IMG/VR virus record: IMGVR_UViG_3300018048_002591
Location: 1-54,017 of that record
From: a virus
DNA length: 54,017 nucleotides
Reading direction: 5' to 3' (one strand)
The translations under genes and the position numbers were made by a program. The notes beneath the pieces were generated by a model that saw nothing but the letters and a program-made list of their open reading frames with translations, was not told the DNA's origin and did not search any database. The number at the start of each line of letters is the position of its first letter. Position 1 is the first letter of the stretch. Below are positions 30,869 through 38,737 of the stretch, piece by piece.

Positions 30869-31366
30869 TTAAAATAATTTTCTTATTTTTCTTTTTTCTA
30901 GGATATTATACTTATCGTCTAATTCTTTAATAAGTTCATCCTTAAATTTATTAGAAAGAGAATTATAAAACTTGTTAGGGAATACATCAAAGTAATCTGA
31001 TATAACACTGAATAAATCTACTCTTGTATAACCTTCACCAACATGTTCAATTACATAAGAGTATACTTTATTAATCTGTACTTTATTTAGTTTTTTAATA
31101 ACTCCGTCAGGTGTGGCTTCATTAAGATGCTCATATTCACTACCTTTAATTAAGTTATCAATCTTTTTAATTAGAAGTTCATAATGCATCTTATCATCTG
31201 GATCCATATCATCCAGGTATGTGGAAGAAACTGTAAAGTTTACTCGGTTTTCAGTTACATCTTGTTCACCGTAAGTGTTGTTAAAGATCTTATCTTTGTC
31301 TGCTAATGATGGCTTTATTTCTTTGCCATTTTCATCTAATTTTGGTATTTTCTTTTTTCCCCACAT
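30869..31366 (-). CDS. Unknown protein between helicase gp41 and gp47
   Basis: 165 residues, not recognised. The N-terminus is basic and polar (MWGKKKIPKLDENGKEIKP). The middle holds MDPDDKMHYELLIKKIDNLI, probably a helical hairpin, and the C-terminus is strongly charged (ELDDKYNILEKRKIRKLF). It sits 7 bp after gp41 and 1 bp before gp47 in the same operon, which argues for a replication or recombination accessory role (for example a helicase loader or nuclease partner), but no motif shows it. No membrane segment or signal peptide is visible. Confidence 0.78.
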   Translation of the reverse strand: MWGKKKIPKLDENGKEIKPSLADKDKIFNNTYGEQDVTENRVNFTVSSTYLDDMDPDDKMHYELLIKKIDNLIKGSEYEHLNEATPDGVIKKLNKVQINKVYSYVIEHVGEGYTRVDLFSVISDYFDVFPNKFYNSLSNKFKDELIKELDDKYNILEKRKIRKLF

Positions 31367-31373
31367 AGTATGT

Positions 31374-32657
31374 TTAATTTATGTCATCAGTTTCGGTTAA
31401 TCTCATATGATCATAATCGATATTAAATCGACATCTTGACCCTTTTCCTTGCCCATCTCTAATCTTCAATACCTTTAACCAATATTCTCTATTTGCATGC
31501 ATCATTGAATCTTGAATCAATGCATACATAACATCTGCAGTATGCGCAAGACCTGCAGATTCTGCGATGTTTTCCATTCTTACTTCAGTTGCATCCCATG
31601 CGCCACGGTTAATTTGTGTTGCTGAAATTACTAACATATCTCTTTTAACAGCAAGAGCACGAAGATCTTCAGCAATTTGTTTAATCTTCATATAAGTATT
31701 TTCAGTATTTGGATTTCTATAATTTGCAAGAATATTAATATAGTCAACTACCAAAACATTTACTTTATGATCTTGGCTTTCTTCTAAATCTTTAAGATAA
31801 GATTCAATATCAAGAACAGTACCTTGAGAAGTTGGAAATTCTTTTATAAAGAGCTTTCCTGGTGGAAGTAATCCCCTAGAAATTCTTTCCAATTTTCTTT
31901 TCATAAATTCACGATTACCTGTTTTATTATCATATTCCATCATAGAAATATCTAACAGATTAGAACCTATTCTCTTAAGTACTTTTTGTGCAGACATCTC
32001 AGCTGAAATGAATACTACATTATGACCCATTCTAACGAAGTTAGCGGCATCATTTGCCAACCATATAGATTTACCAATGTTTTGTTCACCGGCATATACA
32101 ATGAGAGATTTCGTATCATAACCACCACCAGAAACATTATCTACAAAAGTCCAACCGGTTTCAATCTTTTTAGATGTTCTCTGTATGTGGTGCTCAGGAT
32201 TAAAGAAGTCTAATCCAGTATCAGTATCAAAGTTTAATGATCCTTCAGTAGAGATCATACCAATTGCACGGGTTACTACATCTTCAACATTTTCCGGGCT
32301 AACATCTTGAGTTTTTACATACTCAATAGTTCTTACTAATTGTTTATCAAAGTGTTTCCATTTAACCCAAGACTCACCAGTTCTCTTTAACCAATCCTGG
32401 TCATATTCATTAATATTAATATTATAAATACTTGTTACAATATCACCAGGGATTTCATTAGGATCATCTTTAACTAAAGCCTTCATTTGTTCTCGTGAAG
32501 GACTTTCCCCAAAGTTAATATAAAAATTCTTTGCTAATTTTGCAATATGATCTAGATCACTGTTGGAAAAGAAACCCGGTCCTGTGCTTTTTAGATAATG
32601 TGGTTTCTTAAGAAAATAGTTAAAGAATATTTTTTCGTGATCTGTACTTGATTTCAT
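31374..32657 (-). CDS. 41: Replicative DNA helicase (gp41-like, DnaB family)
   Basis: 427 residues (T4 gp41 is 475). It is the hexameric 5'-3' helicase of the replisome. The RecA-type core has Walker A GEQNIGKS (190-197), a FISAEMS segment, Walker B VLVVDY (301-306) and the SATQINR sensor motif (345-351). The N-terminal ~140 residues are the helical collar domain. It is followed by the 165-residue unknown and gp47/46, and preceded by a small protein and UvsX. A TATATAAAAATAAA box lies 5 bp before the ATG. A primase gene (gp61-like) is not in this window. Confidence 0.95.
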   Translation of the reverse strand: MKSSTDHEKIFFNYFLKKPHYLKSTGPGFFSNSDLDHIAKLAKNFYINFGESPSREQMKALVKDDPNEIPGDIVTSIYNININEYDQDWLKRTGESWVKWKHFDKQLVRTIEYVKTQDVSPENVEDVVTRAIGMISTEGSLNFDTDTGLDFFNPEHHIQRTSKKIETGWTFVDNVSGGGYDTKSLIVYAGEQNIGKSIWLANDAANFVRMGHNVVFISAEMSAQKVLKRIGSNLLDISMMEYDNKTGNREFMKRKLERISRGLLPPGKLFIKEFPTSQGTVLDIESYLKDLEESQDHKVNVLVVDYINILANYRNPNTENTYMKIKQIAEDLRALAVKRDMLVISATQINRGAWDATEVRMENIAESAGLAHTADVMYALIQDSMMHANREYWLKVLKIRDGQGKGSRCRFNIDYDHMRLTETDDIN

Positions 32658-32662
32658 CTTTG

Positions 32663-32676
32663 TTTATTTTTATATA
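32663..32676 (-). promoter_or_regulatory. Middle/early-type box TATATAAAAATAAA before gp41
   Basis: Differs by one base from the uvsX, gp55 and HAD 14-mer. It lies 5 bp before the helicase ATG. Confidence 0.4.
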
Positions 32677-32694
32677 GTGGAAACTATATTTAGT

Positions 32695-32994
32695 TTATTC
32701 ATACGGATTTTTAATAACCTCGTATGTAGTATAAGCAGAATTAGAAAGTGATACATCAATAATCTTATCTCTCCTAAGACTCATGATTATTTCATTCGTT
32801 CTTTCATCGGTTAGGTCATACTTTTTCTGTAAAGATACATTAGTAAACTTTATCTCTTTTGCTACCTTACCACAGTAATCACGTATTAATTCAAAAATAA
32901 CATCTTCAGAATCAGGGTATGTTGGTAATGCTGTATGATTTCCTAATACGTGCTTAACTTTAAGTTTAGCAGTATCAATCGTTTTCTTCAGCAT
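32695..32994 (-). CDS. Small winged-helix-like protein following UvsX
   Basis: 99 residues from the ATG at 32994; a TTG three codons earlier is the longer option. It overlaps the uvsX 3' end by 20 bp. The C-terminal half, VSLQKKYDLTDERTNEIIMSL followed by RRDKIIDVSL, has the look of a helix-turn-helix with a recognition helix and wing. The first half includes an EDVIFELIRDYCGKV helix. No family is recognised. The coupling to UvsX and position before gp41 suggest a DNA-binding accessory factor of recombination or helicase loading, by inference. Confidence 0.7.
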   Translation of the reverse strand: MLKKTIDTAKLKVKHVLGNHTALPTYPDSEDVIFELIRDYCGKVAKEIKFTNVSLQKKYDLTDERTNEIIMSLRRDKIIDVSLSNSAYTTYEVIKNPYE

Positions 32995-34171
32995 TTTCTT
33001 CAAGCATTTCGGTTAAATTCTCTACATCAATTTCTTCACCATATTTAAACTTCTCGGCGACTACCGGTTCAAGCTTTTGTAAAACTTCCGGTGTCATAAC
33101 TAATGGAGTAAATAATTGATTAAGATCAACAGTATCGTTAAGATGAGCTACACAGATCTTACGAGCAGTTGCTGCAGGTTGGAAATAAATAGTTACTTCT
33201 TTATCATCTTTTTCATATGTATGTTCTCGGCATTCTGCTTTACCCGTCTCGTTAAGTTTATCATATGCATTTTGATTAATAAACCTTCCACGTTCAATAC
33301 CGCACGTATCCCAGCTGATATACTCCTCTAATCCAATGTAAGGATTCATACCTTTATTAAATGAAATGTGGAATTTAATTGGCGTAGGTTTAGCAAAGCG
33401 ATTTTTATTAGGTTTTGCAGTTACAATAATACCAGTCTGTTCAACACCGTCTTTAAGTTTTGCCTTACCTAAGAAAAGAATAATGGAAGCAGCATACTCA
33501 GGACCAGTACCACCTCCACCTACTTGGCGAGAAAACAGGTCTTGTGTTTGGTATGTATGATTTGTAAATAAGAAAGGAACCTTTATGATGCCTAATTTGG
33601 TCATAAGAATACGGAACGTAGATTTAAGCAATTTAGCTCGCGTCATATCAGCCTTATCACTACCGCTCTTGGCATCATCAATTTCTTTTTGTGTTGCAAG
33701 GTTACCTGCAGAGTCCAATATAATTAAGACTCTAGGTAATTCAGCACCTTTATTCTTTTGATCAATCAAAAGATCAGTTAATGCAGTAACAGAACTTCTG
33801 AACTCTTGAACAGTATTACATGGTTCATAACGGAATTTTTTAGGATCTATTCCAAATTTTTCAACCAACTTTTTATCTACTGCATTTTCAGAATCATAGA
33901 ATACAATACTATATCCCATTTCCTGTGCTTGTTTAACAGCATTAAGAATAAGATAAGTTTTACCTGTACCAGAAGGCCCAGCCAATGCAACTGCTCTATT
34001 ATTAGGATAACCTCCAAATAAGGATCCTGTTAAACATGCATTAAGGTGGTAATTTCCGGTAGGTATAAAGTGATCAATTTCTGAAATGCTTGATTTATCC
34101 AATGTCTCTCCGTATGTGGAGTGTTTTGACATTTCCTTGTTTAAATCTGCGAATGAAAATTCTTTACCCAT
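32975..34171 (-). CDS. uvsX: RecA-like recombinase (UvsX)
   Basis: 398 residues (T4 UvsX is 391). It forms filaments on single-stranded DNA and drives strand exchange for recombination-dependent replication. Walker A GPSGTGKT (65-72), the FYDSEN acidic motif (91-96) and Walker B VLIILDS (148-154) are intact, with the L1/L2 region following around SRQVGGGGTGPEYA. The C-terminus is acidic (EENAEEND), as in RecA proteins. The gene is preceded by the TATATAATAATAAA box 12 bp from its ATG and is the first of the uvsX-99aa-41-165aa-47-46 run. Confidence 0.95.
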   Translation of the reverse strand: MGKEFSFADLNKEMSKHSTYGETLDKSSISEIDHFIPTGNYHLNACLTGSLFGGYPNNRAVALAGPSGTGKTYLILNAVKQAQEMGYSIVFYDSENAVDKKLVEKFGIDPKKFRYEPCNTVQEFRSSVTALTDLLIDQKNKGAELPRVLIILDSAGNLATQKEIDDAKSGSDKADMTRAKLLKSTFRILMTKLGIIKVPFLFTNHTYQTQDLFSRQVGGGGTGPEYAASIILFLGKAKLKDGVEQTGIIVTAKPNKNRFAKPTPIKFHISFNKGMNPYIGLEEYISWDTCGIERGRFINQNAYDKLNETGKAECREHTYEKDDKEVTIYFQPAATARKICVAHLNDTVDLNQLFTPLVMTPEVLQKLEPVVAEKFKYGEEIDVENLTEMLEENAEEND

Positions 34172-34183
34172 ATTTTGTTTTAT

Positions 34184-34197
34184 TTTATTATTATATA
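34184..34197 (-). promoter_or_regulatory. Middle/early-type box TATATAATAATAAA before uvsX
   Basis: An identical 14-mer to those before gp55 and the HAD gene. It contains a TATAAT core and lies 12 bp before the ATG. Confidence 0.5.
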
Positions 34198-34215
34198 GAA
34201 AAATGTTAAGTTGTT

Positions 34216-35136
34216 TTAATTACTCATTTTTTTAAAATAAGGTACCCAGAATTTTTCTATAATAGATTCCCAATCCTTATCAGGAAATATTTCATCATGT
34301 ACATTAGATACATATTCATTAATAAGCATTGGATTATTAATAAATTCACTAATAATTTTAACAGCTTCATCGACAGTTTTGAATTTCTTAACTGTATCAT
34401 AATATCTAACAATTCCTACATTAGTTGAAATAAAAGGTATCTTACAAGCAGCTGTTTCTAAATAAGACATAGGATTTCCTTCAGCCGAGGATGTACATAT
34501 TACTAGATCAACATCATGGTACATATTCTTATCGTTATTCCTCCCGGTAATAGTTACAGGATATACCTTAGCTTTATTGCATATTTCATGAAACATATTA
34601 GGTCTTTTAATAGACTGCCAATCTTCTTTAGGCGAAGATCCTACAAACCCAACCTTTTGGATTTGAGTAATTTGTTTAAATGGGTAAAATCTCTTTCTAT
34701 TTACACCGATAGGTAAGAGATAACTTTCAACACCCTTAGATCTAAGTTGATCTACTATATAAGGATTAATACTACATAATGGTGTAGTAAACCAATCTTC
34801 ATACCATCCATGATTAAAATGATCAGCAGGTACATCTACTTCATGATGATAAACTGGAATAAACTTATCTTTAAGTTCATTTTGTTCTTCTATAGGTAAA
34901 TCTTTAAAAAGCCAACCGTTATTTAATACGTTTGCAATATAAGGATCAACTATAATAAGATCATAATTCTTCCATCCTCTTTGGTTAAAAAGATAAACAT
35001 AATTATCTTTTTCTGCCCAATCCATTAGCTTAAATTGAATATCTGGGTATTTTTCATCAATGATAGATTTAATATCACGATGAATTATTCCCATTGCTCC
35101 AGCAGAGCAATCACCAAAATATAGAACATTAATCAT
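34216..35136 (-). CDS. GT-B-type glycosyltransferase
   Basis: 306 residues from ATG 35136 (a TTG two codons earlier is possible). The N-terminal Rossmann half starts INVLYFGDCSAGAMG. The C-terminal half has the donor-site pattern VGFVGSSPKEDW, then LVICTSSAEGNPMSYLETAAC, where the acidic Glu after GNPMSYLE fits the ExxxxxE-like motif of GT4/GT1 enzymes, followed by KIPFISTNVGIV. Donor and acceptor are unknown. It overlaps the next glycosyltransferase by 8 bp; the pair is inserted between uvsX and the DNA polymerase fragment. A role in glycosylating DNA, virion or host surface polysaccharide cannot be separated from sequence alone. Confidence 0.78.
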   Translation of the reverse strand: MINVLYFGDCSAGAMGIIHRDIKSIIDEKYPDIQFKLMDWAEKDNYVYLFNQRGWKNYDLIIVDPYIANVLNNGWLFKDLPIEEQNELKDKFIPVYHHEVDVPADHFNHGWYEDWFTTPLCSINPYIVDQLRSKGVESYLLPIGVNRKRFYPFKQITQIQKVGFVGSSPKEDWQSIKRPNMFHEICNKAKVYPVTITGRNNDKNMYHDVDLVICTSSAEGNPMSYLETAACKIPFISTNVGIVRYYDTVKKFKTVDEAVKIISEFINNPMLINEYVSNVHDEIFPDKDWESIIEKFWVPYFKKMSN

Positions 35137-36283
35137 TTTCAAGATTTTGCTTTTCTATCCATTTAGATGTATACAATGAATCATCCCATATTTCATACCA
35201 ACCTCTTCCTGAATGTATATCAGAAACCTTTCTAAAAAAGTCTTCATACATTGGGGCTATTGCTTCTAATGAAAACTTTTCTCCATGCTTTCTACAATCT
35301 ATTGATTTTATCTTGCCTTCTTGTATGTTTTTAACTGCTCTTACATAGTCTTCAAACGTCCTACAGCGATAGCCTGTTACGCCTTCAATATTATTTTCAG
35401 TAAAGGCACCCCAATCAGATGATATAGTAGGAGTCCCTGCTAAGAGATTTTCAATCTGTACTCCACCAAACGGTTCAAGATATTGGGATGCCAAGAAAGA
35501 ACCTTTTGCATTTTTCATTAGCTCTTTTCTTTCTTCAACGCCTGCATATCCTACAAATTCCACATGATCTGGCCATTTATAATTTTCATACGAAGGGTCT
35601 AATTGACCAGCAACTTTAAGTTTTACCCCAGCGGCTTCACAAACCTGTTGAGCAATATGAACCCCTTTACCAGTATAAACTCTTCCTAAGAAAAGAAAGT
35701 AATCTTCTTTTTCTTCTTGATATTCAAATTGGTCTAAATCAAAATAATTAGGAATTACTATATCATAGTTACTTTGTGCACATGCCCCAACATTACGAAG
35801 TCCGCAATATGCATGATAAATTGCATAAGATTCAAATATTTTATAAGGTGCCCAGTGACCACCTGCATATCCTATACCAGGTTCTATTGTTAAAAGGTCT
35901 GGGTGAGCATCACAAATTGGTCTTACACCTGCTCCCCAAAACGGAAGAATGATGTCTCCTGGTTGTTTTCTTTTATCAATTTCTCTAATTGCATTTCTAT
36001 AAAAAGTTTGATATGCTTTATCATTCATATCATACTTAAACCATTTACTCTTGTAATCATGAGTACCATAAACCTCTTCCCATACCTCATTAGTAATAAC
36101 TGTTACATCTTCATCTGCCATGGTGTCCGAATCTTCATGACCGTAATGGTAAATTGTATGACCTCTTCCAGCCATCATTTTACAAAATTTCCAGGCCTTT
36201 TGTGTATAGGCGCATGCTACAAAGTCTTCATTGGTTATAGTATGTGGAAGACCTAGTACGTGAATTCTAAAACTCTTTTTCAT
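35129..36283 (-). CDS. Family 4-type glycosyltransferase
   Basis: 384 residues with a clear GT-B/GT4 C-terminal domain: FLFLGRVYTGKGVHIAQQV (about 192-210), KLKVAGQLDP, HVEFVGYAGVEERKELM, and the nucleotide-sugar loop FLASQYLEPFGGVQIENLLAG with the E-x7-E pattern (EPFGGVQIE), then TPTISSDWGAF. The N-terminal acceptor half begins FRIHVLGLPHTITNEDF. This family usually transfers hexoses with retention to lipid or polysaccharide acceptors. It precedes the second glycosyltransferase with an 8-bp overlap and lies 15 bp after the polymerase fragment, so it is co-transcribed with replication genes. Confidence 0.85.
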   Translation of the reverse strand: MKKSFRIHVLGLPHTITNEDFVACAYTQKAWKFCKMMAGRGHTIYHYGHEDSDTMADEDVTVITNEVWEEVYGTHDYKSKWFKYDMNDKAYQTFYRNAIREIDKRKQPGDIILPFWGAGVRPICDAHPDLLTIEPGIGYAGGHWAPYKIFESYAIYHAYCGLRNVGACAQSNYDIVIPNYFDLDQFEYQEEKEDYFLFLGRVYTGKGVHIAQQVCEAAGVKLKVAGQLDPSYENYKWPDHVEFVGYAGVEERKELMKNAKGSFLASQYLEPFGGVQIENLLAGTPTISSDWGAFTENNIEGVTGYRCRTFEDYVRAVKNIQEGKIKSIDCRKHGEKFSLEAIAPMYEDFFRKVSDIHSGRGWYEIWDDSLYTSKWIEKQNLEND

Positions 36284-36298
36284 ATTTATGTTTATTTT

Positions 36299-37417
36299 TT
36301 AGAAAAGATTGGTGGTATAAATTATGTTTCTGTTAAAGGCCTTAAATCCCATCGCAGTTACAACCCGATTTATTGGATCCAATATTGTCTTTTCAAATTG
36401 TTTATCATAATCTACCTTAGGGGCAAATTCATAAGGATAATCACCAGGAGCATATGCAAATACATCGCAGGATGAATCTACAGAAAAGTACATTTTACAT
36501 TTTTCGCCGTTTCCTAGTGGCTGATATTTTCCTTTCACACTGGAGTTATTTAATAGGTAATTATGATAACCTGCAGATCTTACCCCAATTGGACATTTAG
36601 ATGCAACTTCAAATGTATCATAATCGTTTACTATATATCGTTGATAATTATTAACCTTTCGTGAAAAACTGATTTGATCTACATTTGCTAATCTAAATTG
36701 TCTTTTAATATCTTTAAGTTGACTTGCAAATTTACCCATATCTAATTCACCAGCCGAAAATATATATGTTAGCAATTCTTTTAGTTTTTCTCTAGCAAAA
36801 ATTGGAGTGGATGACTGTATAATTTCAAATCCTTTAGAACTAATTTTAGAAAGATCATCATAATGAATATCCGGATCCTTCCAAACAATATTCTGCATGT
36901 ACTTTTTCTTGGCAAGCCATATTGCATTCTTAGCAATACTTTCTAATTCAAATGATAAAAAGTTTTCTGCATTATTATTATCAGCATACACCTGTAGAAT
37001 TTTTTCTATATAAGCTTTAAGTCTTACTTCATATAACTTTAAAATGAATTCTTTTTCATCACCTTCCCACCCTTCAGATTTTTTAATTAGTTCCTCAAAC
37101 TTTACATATACCGAATCAGTATCAATATAAATACCAACAGGTTTTTCAATTTTACCAGTTACTGTTATTCCCATAGCTTGGTGAGCAGCAGTATCTTTAT
37201 GCCAATATTCTTTAAAATATTTGTTAATAAGTCTTTCAGTATATAGGATAGCATCTTTACCTTGAAGGGTAATAGTTTCGGCTATATCAACATTAAAGAA
37301 ATAGAAATAAGGATTACCAAATGCACCGTAAATAGAGTTAAGCATTAGCTTTACAGCTTGTTCATAATTATAATACTTTGATGCTTCTTCTTTTATTTGC
37401 TGTAATTCCTCTGTCAT
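36299..37417 (-). CDS. 43: DNA polymerase C-terminal fragment (gp43-like, family B)
   Basis: 372 residues from ATG 37417. A TTG-started extension to 37459 would run into the upstream terminator and is unlikely. Present: motif B KLMLNSIYG (23-31), the catalytic motif C IDTDS (98-102), the KKKY motif (170-173) and thumb-like sequence to the end. Absent: the N-terminal domain, the 3'-5' exonuclease and motif A with its first catalytic Asp. T4 gp43 is 898 residues, so this is under half. The protein can only work with a separately encoded N-terminal part, not found in this window. Split gp43 genes are known in some Aeromonas T4-like phages and in Rhodothermus phage RM378. The clean ATG and intact motifs argue against a pseudogene. 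Confidence 0.92.
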   Translation of the reverse strand: MTEELQQIKEEASKYYNYEQAVKLMLNSIYGAFGNPYFYFFNVDIAETITLQGKDAILYTERLINKYFKEYWHKDTAAHQAMGITVTGKIEKPVGIYIDTDSVYVKFEELIKKSEGWEGDEKEFILKLYEVRLKAYIEKILQVYADNNNAENFLSFELESIAKNAIWLAKKKYMQNIVWKDPDIHYDDLSKISSKGFEIIQSSTPIFAREKLKELLTYIFSAGELDMGKFASQLKDIKRQFRLANVDQISFSRKVNNYQRYIVNDYDTFEVASKCPIGVRSAGYHNYLLNNSSVKGKYQPLGNGEKCKMYFSVDSSCDVFAYAPGDYPYEFAPKVDYDKQFEKTILDPINRVVTAMGFKAFNRNIIYTTNLF

Positions 37418-37442
37418 TTTTATTTTTATAAGGTAAAGATTA

Positions 37443-37481
37443 AAAAAGTTTAAGGGCACCTAAACTTAATTAGATGCCCTT
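37443..37481 (-). terminator. Intrinsic terminator after sliding clamp gp45
   Basis: The stem AAGGGCACCTAA/TTAGATGCCCTT (37452-37463 with 37470-37481) has one mismatch and is followed on the minus strand by AAACTTTTTT. It separates gp45 from the polymerase fragment. Confidence 0.8.
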
Positions 37482-37493
37482 AGATAGACGGGA

Positions 37494-38243
37494 TTAATCT
37501 TCGTCTGTAATGGCAACCGCCACAGTAAGATGAGTGTTAGTATCCAACGATTTGAAAACAACTTTATTTTCACATACACTCACTTTATAGTTTTCCTTAT
37601 CTAAAAGGTTTATGTATTTCTTATAGATAACAACCTTTGCACCTTTTTCAACAGATGAATCATATGAGTGACAAAGTGTAGCATCGTATGAAGTACCTTT
37701 AATGTTAATACCTTTTTCTCCAATACAAAGAGTAAAGATATCTTCTTCTTTATCAAGGTTAAACAATGATTTCATTTTATCTACATGAGTAGTAAGAAGA
37801 TCAAATTCAAACATCTTAGATTCAGTTCCAAATGCTCGGTCAGTTTCTTCTTTACTCATTTCCATAAATGATAATGATGGATCGGTACATGCAAGATTAA
37901 TTTGAAGATCATCATTCTCTAAAATAAAATCACTTGCCATGTATTCTCCGTCATATTCAGTATACTTAATACGACCTTTTACATCACCATTAAAATGGCT
38001 TAACGCATCAATAACTTTAGTACCGTTATAGAAGCTTACTTTTACCGGATTATCAATATCTGCTTCAAAGATATCTTTAGTTGGTGTGCTAACCAATTTA
38101 ACAGCATCTCGTTCAGGAAAATAGACAGAAGAAACAGTTCCTTCTTTTGCAATCTTCATAAAGATAAACTTGTCAATTGGAAGTAGTTTGCGGACGAATG
38201 AACTTAATTCATAACCGTCAATTTTGTTAATTGTTGTTTCCAT
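37494..38243 (-). CDS. 45: Sliding clamp (gp45-like)
   Basis: 249 residues (T4 gp45 is 228). It forms the ring that tethers polymerase and, in T4, also activates late transcription together with gp33 and gp55. The sequence is alternating strands and short helices with no enzyme motif, as expected; recognisable parts are LSSFVRKLLPIDKFIFMKI at the start, YMASDFILENDDLQINLAC, and a late KVVIYKKYINLLDKENY. The call also rests on position immediately before the polymerase fragment. It is expressed from a TATAATAATAAA-type box 15 bp upstream and ends at a strong terminator. Confidence 0.8.
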   Translation of the reverse strand: METTINKIDGYELSSFVRKLLPIDKFIFMKIAKEGTVSSVYFPERDAVKLVSTPTKDIFEADIDNPVKVSFYNGTKVIDALSHFNGDVKGRIKYTEYDGEYMASDFILENDDLQINLACTDPSLSFMEMSKEETDRAFGTESKMFEFDLLTTHVDKMKSLFNLDKEEDIFTLCIGEKGINIKGTSYDATLCHSYDSSVEKGAKVVIYKKYINLLDKENYKVSVCENKVVFKSLDTNTHLTVAVAITDED

Positions 38244-38258
38244 TGAAAATAAATTTTG

Positions 38259-38271
38259 TTTATTATTATAT
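38259..38271 (-). promoter_or_regulatory. Middle/early-type box ATATAATAATAAA before gp45
   Basis: Thirteen bases identical to the uvsX/gp55/HAD box, 15 bp before the gp45 ATG. Confidence 0.5.
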
Positions 38272-38284
38272 TGATATTAGTTAC

Positions 38285-38737
38285 TTAGTTTAATGTATAC
38301 TCTCTAATTATTACATCATTAATAATGTCACCCTTTTCAATTTTTTCAAGATGTTCCCACCCTTCAATTATGTGACCAAATGATGTATATGCTTCATCCA
38401 AACTTCGCCCTCTCCATCTTCCTAGAGATATAAAAAAGACACCTATTGATGAATGTTCTGGTCCTGAATTAGCAGAACTTAATACGCCAAAGAAATGCGT
38501 ATTATTATCTTTTGTTCTTCTAGGTGGTTTTGTTTCATCCCACATACGCCCATTGGCTTCTTTAGGACCACTCTGTATTACAAAGTTAGGTTCTACTCTA
38601 TAAAATTCAATTCCCTTAAATTGACCTGTTTTTGCATTATTAATGAATGCCCCAGTATGAATTGGTGTTTCTTCATAAAGCCGAAATACCATATCTCCTT
38701 TATCCATTTTAAATGTAGCTGTTGTTATCTTATCCAT
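38285..38737 (-). CDS. Cyclophilin-type peptidyl-prolyl isomerase
   Basis: 150 residues, the size of small bacterial PpiB proteins, without a signal peptide, so cytoplasmic. The fold is recognised by KMDKGDMVFRLYEETPIHTG near the start, the catalytic-arginine segment FYRVEPNFVIQSG (about 42-54), SSANSGPEHSS, GVFFISLG, and SFGHIIEGWEHLEKI near the end. The usual Gln of the SQFFI motif is replaced (GVFFI), so activity may be altered. Cyclophilins are uncommon in phages; a folding helper for capsid or tail proteins is a plausible but unproven role. It lies 41 bp upstream of gp45 and overlaps the end of the DxD glycosyltransferase-like gene by one base. Confidence 0.88.
   Translation of the reverse strand: MDKITTATFKMDKGDMVFRLYEETPIHTGAFINNAKTGQFKGIEFYRVEPNFVIQSGPKEANGRMWDETKPPRRTKDNNTHFFGVLSSANSGPEHSSIGVFFISLGRWRGRSLDEAYTSFGHIIEGWEHLEKIEKGDIINDVIIREYTLN

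Noticed and set aside
36299-37417. Polymerase fragment as a pseudogene
   Set aside because: Motifs B, C and KKKY are intact, no frameshift is seen, and split gp43 genes are known to work in other phages.
37418-37459. TTG-started N-terminal extension of the polymerase fragment
   Set aside because: It would run into the gp45 terminator and adds only hydrophobic non-polymerase residues; ATG 37417 is better placed.
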